Shown here: positions 1 through 10,884 of the stretch, piece by piece
Layout of the letters: each line of letters opens with the position of its first letter
Position numbering within the stretch: the first letter of the stretch is position 1
Origin: Trochalopteron elliotii
Taxonomy: Eukaryota > Chordata > Aves > Passeriformes > Leiothrichidae
Direction: 5' to 3'
NCBI GenBank assembly: GCA_024734555.1
Contig: JANPWX010000028.1
Span: 2,453,158 to 2,517,157 of the forward strand
Length of the DNA stretch: 64,000 bases
The notes under the pieces: generated by a model
The model's database searches: none
The model's input: the letters and a program-made list of their open reading frames with translations, nothing else
What the model was told of the DNA's origin: nothing
Position numbers and translations under genes: made by a program

Positions 1-499
1 CATGGCAACACAGTGTGGCCAAAGCCTTTTTTGTGAACCAGATGAAAAAAGTTGTGTGAAGACTTTTGGCTACAAGCTTCAAATATATAGAAAAGCAGGT
101 CCACTCAGACAGCAAAGTGAGAAACAATACAAGGAAAACCTACAAAATGAAGATTAAAAAATATTTTGAAAGTTACAAGACTATCTTCTCTTATTTTAAA
201 ACCTGGACTACATAAGCATAAAGATATTTTGAACTAAATTTATTTCCACTTTAATTTCCATTTCTTTTAAGCTTACTGATTAGCCAGAACATGCATTCTC
301 TTCACCTTCACACACTTTCATACAGTAGTAAGATTGGAAGCAAGGTACTGCAGTACATGCTGCAACTATAATGACTGTTTGTCTCTATCCTTCAGGTCAA
401 ATTTAACATTAACATCTGACATTTGCACTATCCAATAAAAGTACTGTTGAAAAGGAGTGTTAAAATCTGTTGTGCTGTAGGTAAACCCAATAACCATAC
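1..499 (-). other. TTK: TTK intron 8 (5' part)
   Basis: AT-rich sequence downstream of the exon 8 donor. It holds no exon that continues the TTK frame and no recognised repeat. Confidence 0.7.
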
Positions 500-597
500 C
501 TCTTTGTAACACTAGCTGTGAGTGGGACATCTGAATCGTCCATGTCATCACCATCATCAGATACTAGGGTAACAGGAATCCTCCCAAAGGGGCAAAT
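500..597 (-). CDS. TTK: TTK exon 8, linker; last exon visible
   Basis: The 98-base exon encodes [20 protein letters not shown], then [12 protein letters not shown] and two bases of the next codon (donor AG|gtatgg). CPFGRIPV is nearly identical to human SCPFGRVPV, which anchors the assignment. It carries a very acidic run with six aspartates in ten residues. The gene continues past the left edge. I looked in 1-499 for a phase-2 exon and found none I could support. Confidence 0.92.
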
Positions 598-3500
598 CTT
601 AGAGCAAATTCAAAAGTTAAAGTGTGTAAAGCAGAATAGAATTTCAGATTTTAAAGAAAATGTTACATGTTTTACCTGGTTAGATTTGTTTAGTGGTTTC
701 AATGGATTATGGTAATTAACTAGGGCACCCAGTTCCTGTGACTTCTCTTCCCTAAAAGAAAAAACCAGACTCAAACAAAAAAAAAAATCCACAAAACAAA
801 ACACACAACACTGCAGTGTGTGTGTTTAGTTTTGGTTTAAATGATGTTATAAGACATTAAATAAGAAATTAAGACATTACCTAAATAAAGATCTGGTAAC
901 AGTAGAAGGATTTTCACTAGAATCATTCTTTTTTAAGCTTCTGTGATTTCCTCCTGTATTCTCAAGTCCAGACTCCTGTGTGCTTGATACTGTAGGGAAA
1001 ATAGCTAGAATCATTCAGATCATCAGACAAATTCAACTAAAATATTCTAAGCAATTAACTGTGTTAAATTAAACCAGCTGATTTCACTGATAACAAATTT
1101 GAGAGTGGCCATATAAACTGTGCAAAGTCAGGGAGAATTCCAGGCAATAGCAAAACAGCCCATTCACCAGCTCCCCATTCATTGCTTCCTAACTGGCAGG
1201 CAGAGTTTTGCCATCCATTCTGACAGGTATTCCATTAGCTCTGCAGCATCAAGTCAAGGCCAGCAAGAAATTGTACAATCCATAATGGATATTGGTATTC
1301 TTCAAGTTAAGGAATACATTAAATAAATTCTCCCATGGCACAGTACATTAGCAGTGGCATTTATGATGTCCATATCCAATTAGTGATAAACAGAATAAGA
1401 CAGAAAATAGTTTATTAAAAATAATGCCATAGCTGAATACTATTAAAAGGGTTCACCCCTGCTAGTGCTTCAGTCAAAGGTTGATTCAATAGATGCCAGG
1501 CAAATCTCAAACACCACTCCTAAAGATATATCCCTAAGCAAACTAAATCAGACCTGTTTTACATTAATTCTGTCCTTACACAATGCAAAAATGTGGAACT
1601 GTTAGACATCATTCTTGAAAGAGCTAGACACATTCCAATGCTTAAGTCAAACCAATTTTTTTGCTTAATTCCACTCCAAACAAATTTGTCTCTTGAAAAC
1701 TTCAAGAAATAACTGTTCCCTTTTGGAAGTGATATACCCAGCAACAAGGACCACTTAGGATTTATGATACAGCCAAGCACTTTGGTTTTGTACTGATAAA
1801 CATACGGGTTTTGTCCAAAATAAAGTTGAAATTGATTATTTTTCCTCAATTTGACTTCACTGAAATGACTGTCAAAGCCTCCCCAGTCTGTTACAAGATA
1901 TAGAGACTAAACTACACATATAGGTTGTTTGGAGGTGTATCTCAGTCATATTTCTTCTCTACCAACAGTAGCTCTTCCTTCACACTTACAGCTCTAAGTC
2001 TCTATTACACACTGCAAATGCCTGTGACAGTCAGAGGAACACCCTCTGCAGAATTACACAATCTACTATCCCACAGCTCCTGCAAACTACAGTCCCTGCA
2101 CTGAAAATGAAAACAAGCATTGAAGGAATAAGATTCACAGTATAGACAAATATTTCTGTTTATTGGGCAATAGAGATTCTGAGTTTGTATCTAGAGGAGA
2201 CAAACACCAGTGATGGTTTTCCAGTCTACAATCACAACATGCATAAACAACCAGTATTTTAAGAAACTGCAATTACCTGCAAAGTTCTCCTTCTCCTCAT
2301 CTGAAAGTAACTGCTTTTTTTTCAAATGTAAGTTTTGCAGAGCAGTTTCCAACAATTCCAGGGGAACAGCAGAGCACTCCACAGCTTTTTGAAGGATCTG
2401 CTTACACTTCTTCTCATTTTCTAAGTGGTAAGAAGCAGAGATAGAAATCACAGAAGTAAAAAACCAGTTACTCTGGGGCAAGGTTTTTTTAATGAGATGG
2501 TTACATTCCTGTTATCTTATATTCACTTTGCATAGTGCTATGAAGCCGTTGTTCATTAGGCACATCTCCTCTTACATTGCCATTTTAAGGAACCTGCCTG
2601 GAAAGTTACAAGCGAATTACACAAGTCAATTTTTCACAATAAATGGAATACCAAGTCACAAAATATGCATTCTTAGTAATTTTTTTAATGTTATAGGAAC
2701 TGTAAGAAAATTCTACTAATTCTCAAATGCATTTTTTCCTGTAATATCAGGAAGGAAATATGACCTTTATGGACTTCCATTTAGATCTGACCAGGTAAAA
2801 ATTTTATTATGCATATATTATAAAACATCCTTAATAGAAATGAAATTTAAAACCAGCTGTTGTTAAATAAAACATCACTACTCTGGACAGCATTACAGTT
2901 AAGAAAAGAGGAGAGAAAAGCAAGGATATTTTTTCATTACTGTTTTAGACATTACTAAATGCTATAAACAGAACTTTAAAGAGAGCTGGGATGGGAAACA
3001 ATGTGTTAACAAAACACATTGAAGCTGTGAATTTACATGTGTAAACACATACACAGGCATCTACAAGAAAATGTCAAATAAGGAAAAAAGTGTACTGTAA
3101 CCACAATACTTTATTTGGTTTAGAGAACATCTGGGTAAAATGATGCAAAGTTTTGCTACGGCTGTCAATGCCCCTGAAACCCCAAATGTCCTTCTTCCTC
3201 CATTCCAAAGCAGCAAAACAAACCACTTTGCTTTCATATTCATGCCACATATATAATACTTAAATATTTCTTATAATGTATTATATTATACTTAAGAGCA
3301 CCATGTCCCCTGCACTCAAAACTCCACTCATAAATGAAGTTAGACATCACTGCTGCCTGTAGTTCAGGCTGGTGGAAGTGCAGTGCAGGTATCAGGAACT
3401 TATGCTTAAAGTAACCTATTCTAAGAATACTGAATGGATGATGTCAAACACTGAAGCAAGGAAGCACCAAAATTAGATAAGCTACAATTTCATTTAAATC

Positions 3501-6500
3501 AGTTTTGTGCTAATTTGTTAGAATTTTTTAACCATATAGTCAAATATTGTTTTTTCTCACAAATCATTAGCCAAGTGGATAAGCTCTAAGAATCTTTAGC
3601 CAGCATTCTGTGATTCTACCTTTGGCTATATTTAGTAACCACACATTGCTTCAACAAGACCTGCTACTCAAAAGTAAATCCTCCTAGTATTATGTGCCTC
3701 ACTGAGTAAGAAAGAGCATGACACCAAAACATCTATGTGAAAAATCAACTGCTTCATCCCCCTTCACAGATGAGGATCCAAGGCACAAAATAAGGCCAGA
3801 ACTATTTCTGAGTTTCAATCAGTCCACTTCATCACATACCCAAAGCCTGAATCAACCACCTTGTCATAAGATTTGAAATAGTCAACAGTAGAGTTTTATC
3901 TAAGGTCATGAGTTCTGACCAATTCACAGCAAATCATCTTCAAGTACACCACCCAAGGCACTCAAGTAAAGAGAAGACAGCTCCTCATCTGAGATATTTA
4001 AATGAAATTGTAGTCAGTATTTAAGTAAAAAAAAGCCACAAAGAACAGAGTGGAACCTTTATTGTGTCACTCCATTTCCAGATCACTAATACTCAGTTAT
4101 TAAGAAATCAACATCAATTTGCCAAATCTAATTTCACAATTACAACTTGAGCTTTTATCTTGAGCAAAACTGTAAGCTAAGGAAGAGAACGTGCAATTAA
4201 GTTTTTCTTAATGCAAAAAAATACTGACAGGTGTGTGCCAAGCACTGCTGAAATCACTTGGATGAAAAGGCAACAAAGCACTACCCTCCTCCTTTCCCTC
4301 TGGCCTAAGTGGACACAGTGAAGATGGAACAGCACTCCTGAGTAACAATTTACAACTCACATGTTCCACTAATCGTCTTTGAAGCGCCCAGCAGGGACAC
4401 TGTAGCTCCTTACACATTACCAAGGGACACCTAGATCAGCTCAAGGGTAACAGATACAAATCAGAGAGCACAGGGCAGATAGAACAAAGCCGATCATAAA
4501 TGGCTTATTTCCTTTGGGATTAGGACTTCATTTTAGGTTGATTACTTGCTGTCAAAGTAAGATAAACTGTTGCATGAACACATCCCATAGCTACAGGATG
4601 AATTTAGTCACTGGTAACCTGTAGCAACATTTCTATACTTAATTAAATTACACAATAGGTTTTATTACACTTATTTAACAATATCTTTGTTATTGTACTA
4701 TTAGTGTTTAATTATCTGTTTAAATAAATATCCAGTGCTCACTAAATAAATTAACTTCTTTTTACTACTGTTTAGAAGTTCAATACCACAACTTTATATT
4801 AGAACAAGACTGGTCAAATAACTGACTTATGCATAACACAAACTGTGTAATTTCGAGACACAAACATGCAGATTTTTGTCTTCTTTTCCCCATCCTGTAC
4901 AGGAGTCATTCACAAAACATAACATGTACTTCTGGGGGGGCAGTTGGTTCACAGCCTTTCCTGCTCCAATGACAATCAATTTATCAGTTAAGAAAAACTG
5001 GAAAATCTGAGATGACAAATGAGTATTTACTTTCTGATTTTTATAAAATGGCTCTGCCTCATGAACATCTAAACTATACCCAAAAATACAGTTAAAAAGT
5101 AGCACTGAAGGAAAAATGTATAGACAAAACCACTATCAGTGGAAAAATAAATAGAAGAAAAAGGATTAACTAGGAAAATGTATTTAGACTCTGGAGTGTA
5201 GACTAAGATTTATTTAGTGTAGCTAAGTTTGGGGAGATTTCTCATACGAGGCAGTACACAACACTTGCACGATACTGAAAAAACATGAAGGAAAACAAAT
5301 CACAAAAATCTTAAAATAAATCCATCAAGTCTTTTCCGTTCAAATAAGAAAACGGCTTTCATGGAATGTGCCTGTCTTTCTCTACAGAGCAAACTGTCAA
5401 AGGAAGAAATAAACAGGGTTATGTAGGTCACTGTTCAAATCACCCATGGAAACCAAAGAGACACCCAAAACTACAAGCCTGTGGGCAACCAACACAGCCT
5501 TGCTAGCAAGTACCAGGGCAAACAAGTTGTACATTGACAGTGTATTTTGGTTTAATAAGAAACATACTCAATCTACAGATGCTGTTTGGAAGACAGAATT
5601 TCTTCCTCAAGCAAGCAAAGTATTTGAGCCTCACTTTTCACTGCAGGAAGAGTCTTATTCAAAAGCCTTCCACTGCAAGATCTAAATTAGAAAAGTAGAA
5701 GCTACTAACAATTTTCACCTGGTTTGAAAGTTATTTCTAAAACAGAAAAAAACAATTAACTGTGTGCATATCTTCATTTTAAAAGTGAGCACATGTTCGC
5801 AGTAAATTTCAATTTTAAAAAAAATCCAGACTTTTTTCTTTCTGATTCAATACCTATCAGTTTCCTTACAAATTATGTACAGGAGCACAAGTTTAAAACA
5901 ACAAAACTGAGAGCTACACAGAACACCAACACCAAACAAGTTTTTTTTACACACCTTGTGATAGCTCAAACTGTGCAAAAGCCACATGCACAAAAGCAAA
6001 TTTCTTGCAGTTCAGTCTGGCCAGATGAAATTGGTCCCGTGCCTCCTCTGGGTCTTGAAGACTGTAAAGACAGCATATTCATAGTTATACAAGGTGAAGA
6101 GCCTGAAAAGGATGAAGTTCTATGTGCTGGATGAAGCCTTCAAACAACTTTGAAAAAGCAACCCATCTATAGGCTAAAATTTTTCCTCTTTCTTAGAGCA
6201 ATCAGTGAACTACAAATAAGCAAAGAATTTTAAATTCTAATCATTTAAAGATATCAAGCTGAACCTTACCAAAACTGAAAGGACTCAATCCTTAAACTCT
6301 TTTACATTTCATAGTTCATCTACTTTAGGCAAATTTTAATCCTAGTGTTACATTCAGCCATAGACTGCTGAGCAGGTTAATGTTTACACACAGCACACCA
6401 ACATTTAAATATTCGAGAGCAACTACAGCCAATGTAAATACCAGTCAAGATGCAAAAGGCCTAAATCTACATCACTATGAAATACATTAATGTTACATTT

Positions 6501-9500
6501 CAACTGACATTAAAAAAAGGAGCTTAATTTTATCAGTAACACCCATAAGCAAGGGATAAAGGAATTCTTTCTTAAGTTCCCCCTTGGCTCAATAGTTATG
6601 AAAAGGAAGAGGGAAGAGCGAAAGATTTATGACCATGGTTCAAAATAAAAGTACAGAAAAATACAATATGGAAAGGTAAAGAACAGATTTTCAGTAGAAC
6701 TCTGTGGAATTTTGAATCAAAGAAGTTTCTGATGGTTTAGGCATGTTACTAGAGTCATGCAGGTTTACTGAACTCAGCTCTGATCATCCACAGGCAACAG
6801 CACAGGCACAGAATAACCCATCTGCAGGCAAAGTCTGAGCCAGAGAAATTAGGCTGTAATGTATTACATTCACTTTTAATGAGCTAAAAGTTAAGTTCCT
6901 GTAGAAAGCAGCAACAGCTTGGGAAGCAATACATAGAACAGGCACCAAGTGCCACACGCTTGGTGGCACTGTGCTACAGCCAGAAGCATTCCAAGGGCAG
7001 GCCTGGCATTGCTCATGTACAATACAGATAATCATAGAAGCACTGTCAGTGTGTCAGAGCACACTTAAGGGCTCTTCAGACAACCTTGGTATCATATTAG
7101 GTCAAAAGGTACTGGCACAGCCAATAGATATTGGTATTGGCAGAGATATTGGTACACAGGTATTGTCAAAAGATATTGGCACAGCTAAAGATACCAGGAT
7201 AAAAAAGGTCCGGTGCCAAGAACGGAATAATCCATTTCTCACCTAAAGGTTGGGCAGAGATGTGATTCAGAGCAGGCTGGGGAGAAAGACTTGGGGGTAA
7301 GGGCTGATGAAAAAGTCAACATGAGCCAGCTGTGTGCACTTGGAGCCCAGAAAGCCAAAGAGAATCTTGGGCTGCATCACAAGGAGTGTGGCCAGCAGGT
7401 CAGAGGAGGTGATTCTGCCCCTCTGCTCTTGGGAGATCCCACCTGAGACACTGCACTGAGCTCCCAACACTAAAAAGGACAAGGAGCTGTTGGCACAAGT
7501 CCAAGTCCAGACAAGGGCCACAAAGATGATTAGGCAGCTGGAGCACTCTCCTGTGATGATGGGGTGGGAAAGTTGGGGCTGTTCACCTGGAGAAGGTTGC
7601 ATGGAGACCTCATAGCAAACTTCCAGTACCTGAAGGGGGCCTGCAGGGAAGCTGAAGAGGGACTTATTGGTCAAGAACTCTAGTGGTAGAACTAGGAAAA
7701 GTGGGAAATGAAAGAGGAAATTTAGGCCAGGTGTTAGGCAGAAGTTCTTTACTGTGAGAGTGGTGAAACACTGGAACAGATCACCCATGGAGATTGTGGA
7801 TGCCCCAGCCCTGGAAGCATTCAAGGCCAGGCTGGAAAAGGCCTTGAGCAACCTGGTCTAGAGAGGTGTCCTTGCCTACAGCAGGAGGGGTTGGGCCTAG
7901 ATCTTTTAGATCCATTCCAACCACTTAACATTCTACAACTCTACAATCACAACAAAACACTGTTGATGGCAGTAGATACTGCTTTTGAAGTTTGTGCTGC
8001 TGATTTGCTTTTCCACCTTGTTTAGGTGGAACATTTGGGAGAGCAGCAACAATTCTACTGAAAAGCACATTTCTTCTCCCACCCAAGGTAGTATCATCAG
8101 AGGACCTATCAGTATCACTTAACTTGCAGTATCAGTATTGCTTTACCTGTAATAGCTAAAAAATAAACCAGAAGCACTCTACAAAGTCATGAGATGAGAG
8201 GATTTTCTTTAACAGAAGCTAAAACCAAATAAAGAGAAAATATACAGTACTGGACAAACTGCCAGCCAGGAACAGAGAAGGCAAGTGTAGAACACCAGGG
8301 AAATTTCAAACAAGAAGGTTATGAGCAATGAGAATAAGTTATGAGCTGTAAGTAAACATGCCAAACACAAAAGATCCAAATAAGTAGACACTGATTAACT
8401 TAATGTCCAAAAATTACAGACAACCAACATTGTTGGTTTTTAGGTCCAACCAGCCAGCAATTTCATTGCTGGTGAGATTACAGAGGTAATTTATAAAAGT
8501 AGTTTCATATAAATAATTGATATTATATGCTACTCTGGACAAGGAAGTATTAGCTTATAAAAATGATTAAGAATAAGCTAGTATCTGAAAGTAATTTCCA
8601 AATTAGGAATCATCATTTAGGGAGTTGCTTATAGTGAAGTTCCAGTGGGATTGATGCTATATCAGATTTTGGTGGGTACATTTTTTAAAAGGGGTTTGGA
8701 GTAGGTAGTTCATCTTTTTAAAATAAATTTTTATTAGGCATGTCAGGAAACATATGACTGATGATACCTGCCAATTAAAAATATGCAGCAGAAGACAAAA
8801 AGAGCAGATCTGAGCTACCTAGTGAGATAGGTAGATTCTGTAATGCTGGCTACTAAAGTAGAAGTTATTTTAGTACAGCTGTAGAGTATTTTAATAGCAA
8901 AACAAGACAGACTCTTCCAGGAAGGTCCCTAGAGGCTGTAGCAGTGAAACAACTGAAGACAGTTCAGTGAGACATCACAACTAGAACTGTTCATACTATT
9001 AATGCATTAGAAAGCTACTGAAAGCACCTTTGGCTTTGCTTTCTGCAATGCATCACACAAAATACTGAACATAGCTCTTGCACATATCTTAAAAGTATCC
9101 ACCTTTCAAACCACGTTCTACACATCAAGTGAAAATAGGTCCAAGTGATTAGGGAGGTAGGAAATAATCTTTCTGAACTTAAACTCTCCTACAACAAGAT
9201 AGCAAATGTGACTTGATCACTGTTCTGGAAAACAACTTCCACAAACTAGGATCCAGAAGCCTATATTACAGTTTCTGCTCTGAGGAAAAGTAATTAATCC
9301 TTGAATAAGAATACCATCTTCCAAAGTATCTTTAAACTTTCCTGGAAGAGATTCTTTATTTCACTTCACAAAAACACCTTTTCTCTTCCAGATACTAAAG
9401 ATTCACAAGGTCATTATTCACTCCTGTTTCTCAACAGGAGATTCAATAGATTATTTCCACTGTATGCTTTTAGTAACAGTGATGCAGCAAGATCCATTCA

Positions 9501-10884
9501 AAAGGCAGTGCAGAGAAGTAGACATTTATTATAGTGCAAGATGAAACCATATGCCAAGAAGTCAAATAGGGGAAGAACATACAAGAAAAAGATTAGCTAT
9601 GTTCACTGGAAGACCACCCACTCAGCTCTAATTATTAGATTGCTGCATTGTTTAAATACAGCTCTTCACCAAAATATTTGCTGTAATGATATTTCAAGTG
9701 ACAAAAGAGCCCCTCATTAAAAAAATTCTAATTATAACCAACCCTGACCCAAACTATGTCTGAACACATCTGAACAACCACACTGCTCAAATTTGTACTG
9801 AATAAAGCAATAAATGACCACAACCAAAATTAATTTTCAAAGTATGATGTTCTGAGACATTCTTCCTATCCTAAGGCAGCTAATTTAATCAAACTGTGAT
9901 GAGTCTTTTCTAGTAAGAGAAAAAGCATACTAAAATAAAACTCAGAAAAGGAACTCATGCGACTCTCCCTTGCACCTTACATAGAGAACCAAGAAAAAAA
10001 GCAGTGTGTTAACATCTCTCAAATAGCTCTAAACAATCACGTTTATTAGCATATACAAAAAATGCAAGTACTGTGGAAACAACAGATAAGCTGACTAACC
10101 AAAGCTACTCACCTTCAAGGAACCAGAATGAAGACATCCTCACTCAAAATGATAATTTATTGCAAAAAACATTAATGAAACAAGGCATTCTTATCTTAAT
10201 TCAAAAACAGAATGATGAGTTCTCATATTGGAAATTTCTACTTACGCTTTCAACTCGGCAAATCTCACAAGGATGCGAGCATAGCTCTCATCTTGACTAT
10301 ACTTTTCTGCAGGTAAAGCAGCCACTGCTTGACTGTAACGACCAATGAGTCTATTGAGCAGGCTAACATCCATCTGAGGAACACCCTTTTTCTCTAGTTT
10401 AAGCAAAAAACAGAGCCAATCTTCTGGATTATTTGTTGTCATCATTATTTGATTGACAGTTCCAGAGTTATCTGACAAAAACAAGGAGATTGATTAAAGC
10501 AGCAGCAAACATGTACAGGAGAAAACACTTTTTCTAAGCTTTTGTGGAAGACAGTTACTGACTATTTTTTAAACAAGATTAAAGCAACAGAGCTAAGAAA
10601 TAAAGAGATGGAATTAACTTTGTGGTCATTAATACTGAAGAAACACTAAACTTGAAAGCCCTTCAGTTAATGGTTCTTTCACTCAGTCTAGGCCAAGATC
10701 TTCTGCATAAAGTGGCAACAGAATAACAAAACCAAATACCTGTTGTATCAGCCGAGATTTTAGTGTAATTAAACTCATCTGTGATATTCTCTTCATTTCT
10801 GTATTTGTTTTTCAGGTTTCTGACTCTATTCATGATTGATGTAATCTGTGGCAATCCTCTTTCACTTAGATCTGTCTCCTCCAT
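500..10884 (-). CDS. TTK: TTK (MPS1) spindle checkpoint kinase, exons 2-8 (5' part)
   Basis: TTK is a dual-specificity kinase that phosphorylates KNL1 and other kinetochore proteins to start the spindle assembly checkpoint. Seven exons on the minus strand (listed separately) join with matching phases into 301 codons plus two bases without a stop. The product follows my memory of human TTK: an N-terminal extension with [14 protein letters not shown], a TPR domain (about residues 60-190) with [13 protein letters not shown] and RFAELKA, then QKAVE and VPLE, and a linker with CPFGRIPV. Exons 2-8 use canonical AG acceptors and GT donors. The catalytic kinase domain is encoded beyond the left edge, so the gene is cut by the window, not broken. 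No exon could be assigned in 1-499. The identity is firm. Exact ends rest on splice consensus and phase, not transcripts. Confidence 0.96.
676..751 (-). CDS. TTK: TTK exon 7, linker
   Basis: A short 76-base exon encodes [20 protein letters not shown], then LNKSNQ, ending on a complete codon. It aligns with human [21 protein letters not shown]. The acceptor is ttcttttag and the donor CAG|gtaaaa. Phase 2 entry and phase 0 exit match exons 6 and 8. Confidence 0.88.
881..989 (-). CDS. TTK: TTK exon 6, linker
   Basis: The exon encodes about 36 residues of the disordered linker between the TPR and kinase domains, including [20 protein letters not shown] and PSTVTRSLF. It corresponds loosely to human TAQESFSGSL..QNRNNS and to TTKARFLYG. 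Similarity is lower than in the TPR exons, as expected for this linker. Acceptor ttccctacag and donor TTTAG|gtaatg are good, and the phases (enter 1, exit 2) fit both neighbours, which is the main support. Confidence 0.88.
990..5954 (-). other. TTK: TTK introns 4 and 5
   Basis: These two introns flank exon 5 (2277-2420). They are AT-rich with long runs of A and T and hold no recognised mobile element. A short stretch near 3765-3800 faintly resembles an old SINE tail in antisense but is too short to call. Open frames here are short and lack coding character. Confidence 0.7.
2277..2420 (-). CDS. TTK: TTK exon 5, end of TPR domain
   Basis: The 144-base exon encodes [19 protein letters not shown], then [20 protein letters not shown] and DEEKENFA (about residues 160-207). 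It matches the human KKSKQLLQKAVERGAVPLE and LQKKQLLSEEEKKN region, the last TPR-like helices. The acceptor reads taccacttag and the donor GCAG|gtaatt. The junction codon with exon 4 becomes GAA (E), where I recall glycine in the human SQGN. Confidence 0.95.
5955..6061 (-). CDS. TTK: TTK exon 4, TPR domain
   Basis: The exon finishes the split A codon with T and encodes [18 protein letters not shown], then [17 protein letters not shown], about residues 124-159. This aligns with the human stretch AIQEPDDARDYF and [15 protein letters not shown]. The acceptor is ctttacag. The donor reads CAAG|gtgtgtaa, a weaker site than the others. Phase 1 exit matches exon 5. No frame disruption is seen. Confidence 0.95.
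7100..7200. repeat. Degenerate GATATTGG-type tandem repeat
   Basis: Five or so imperfect copies of a unit near AGATATTGGCACAG, spaced about 18-26 bases apart, occur between 7100 and 7200. They lie just upstream of the CR1 fragment, in TTK intron 3. This looks like a small decayed minisatellite. Confidence 0.6.
7258..7947 (+). mobile_element. CR1 LINE fragment, 3' part
   Basis: The sequence follows the end of CR1 ORF2 and its 3' untranslated region. Recognisable pieces are TGGGCTGCATCAC, GGTGATTCTGCCCCTCTGCT, AGAAGTTCTTTACTGTGAG and GGATGCCCCAGCCCTGGAAG, and it ends in a decayed ATTCTA-type terminal repeat. It is 5'-truncated, as most CR1 copies are, and its frame is broken by stops, so it is a dead copy. 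It lies antisense in TTK intron 3. Confidence 0.93.
10246..10471 (-). CDS. TTK: TTK exon 3, start of TPR domain
   Basis: The 226-base exon completes the split D codon (G+AT) and encodes residues 49-123, ending in a split A codon (GC). Visible landmarks are [56 protein letters not shown] and VRFAELKA. All correspond closely to the first part of the human TTK TPR domain, which mediates kinetochore localisation and autoregulation. The acceptor follows a pyrimidine tract ending in ttgtcag and the donor is GC|gtaagta. Confidence 0.96.
10740..10884 (-). CDS. TTK: TTK coding exon 2, with start codon
   Basis: This exon encodes 48 residues starting [10 protein letters not shown] and ending TKISADTT, plus one base of the next codon (phase 1 donor, gtattt). 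Human TTK begins with a similar DLS..ITSIMNKVR..KNK stretch and also has KISADTT. The start ATG lies immediately after the acceptor AG (ttgtgccttgcag), so the whole 5' leader comes from upstream exon sequence. An in-frame ATG two codons upstream lies in the intron and is rejected because it would destroy the acceptor. The segment corresponds to the N-terminal extension that precedes the TPR domain and helps kinetochore targeting in human TTK. Confidence 0.95.

Larger units (their letters stand above)
6062..10245 (-). other. TTK: TTK intron 3
   Basis: An intron of about 4.2 kb. It holds a degenerate tandem repeat near 7100-7200 and a plus-strand CR1 fragment at about 7258-7947 (both listed). 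The remainder is AT-rich and without recognisable content. Confidence 0.75.

Noticed and set aside
366..420. Possible TTK exon 9 (MSDVNVKFDLKDRD stretch on the minus strand)
   Set aside because: The frame does not fit the phase left by exon 8 (the required phase gives an immediate stop), and the sequence does not resemble the human linker.
3760..3810. Antisense SINE-like ACAGATGAGGATCCAAGGCA stretch
   Set aside because: Only about 40 bases match, too short to tell from chance.
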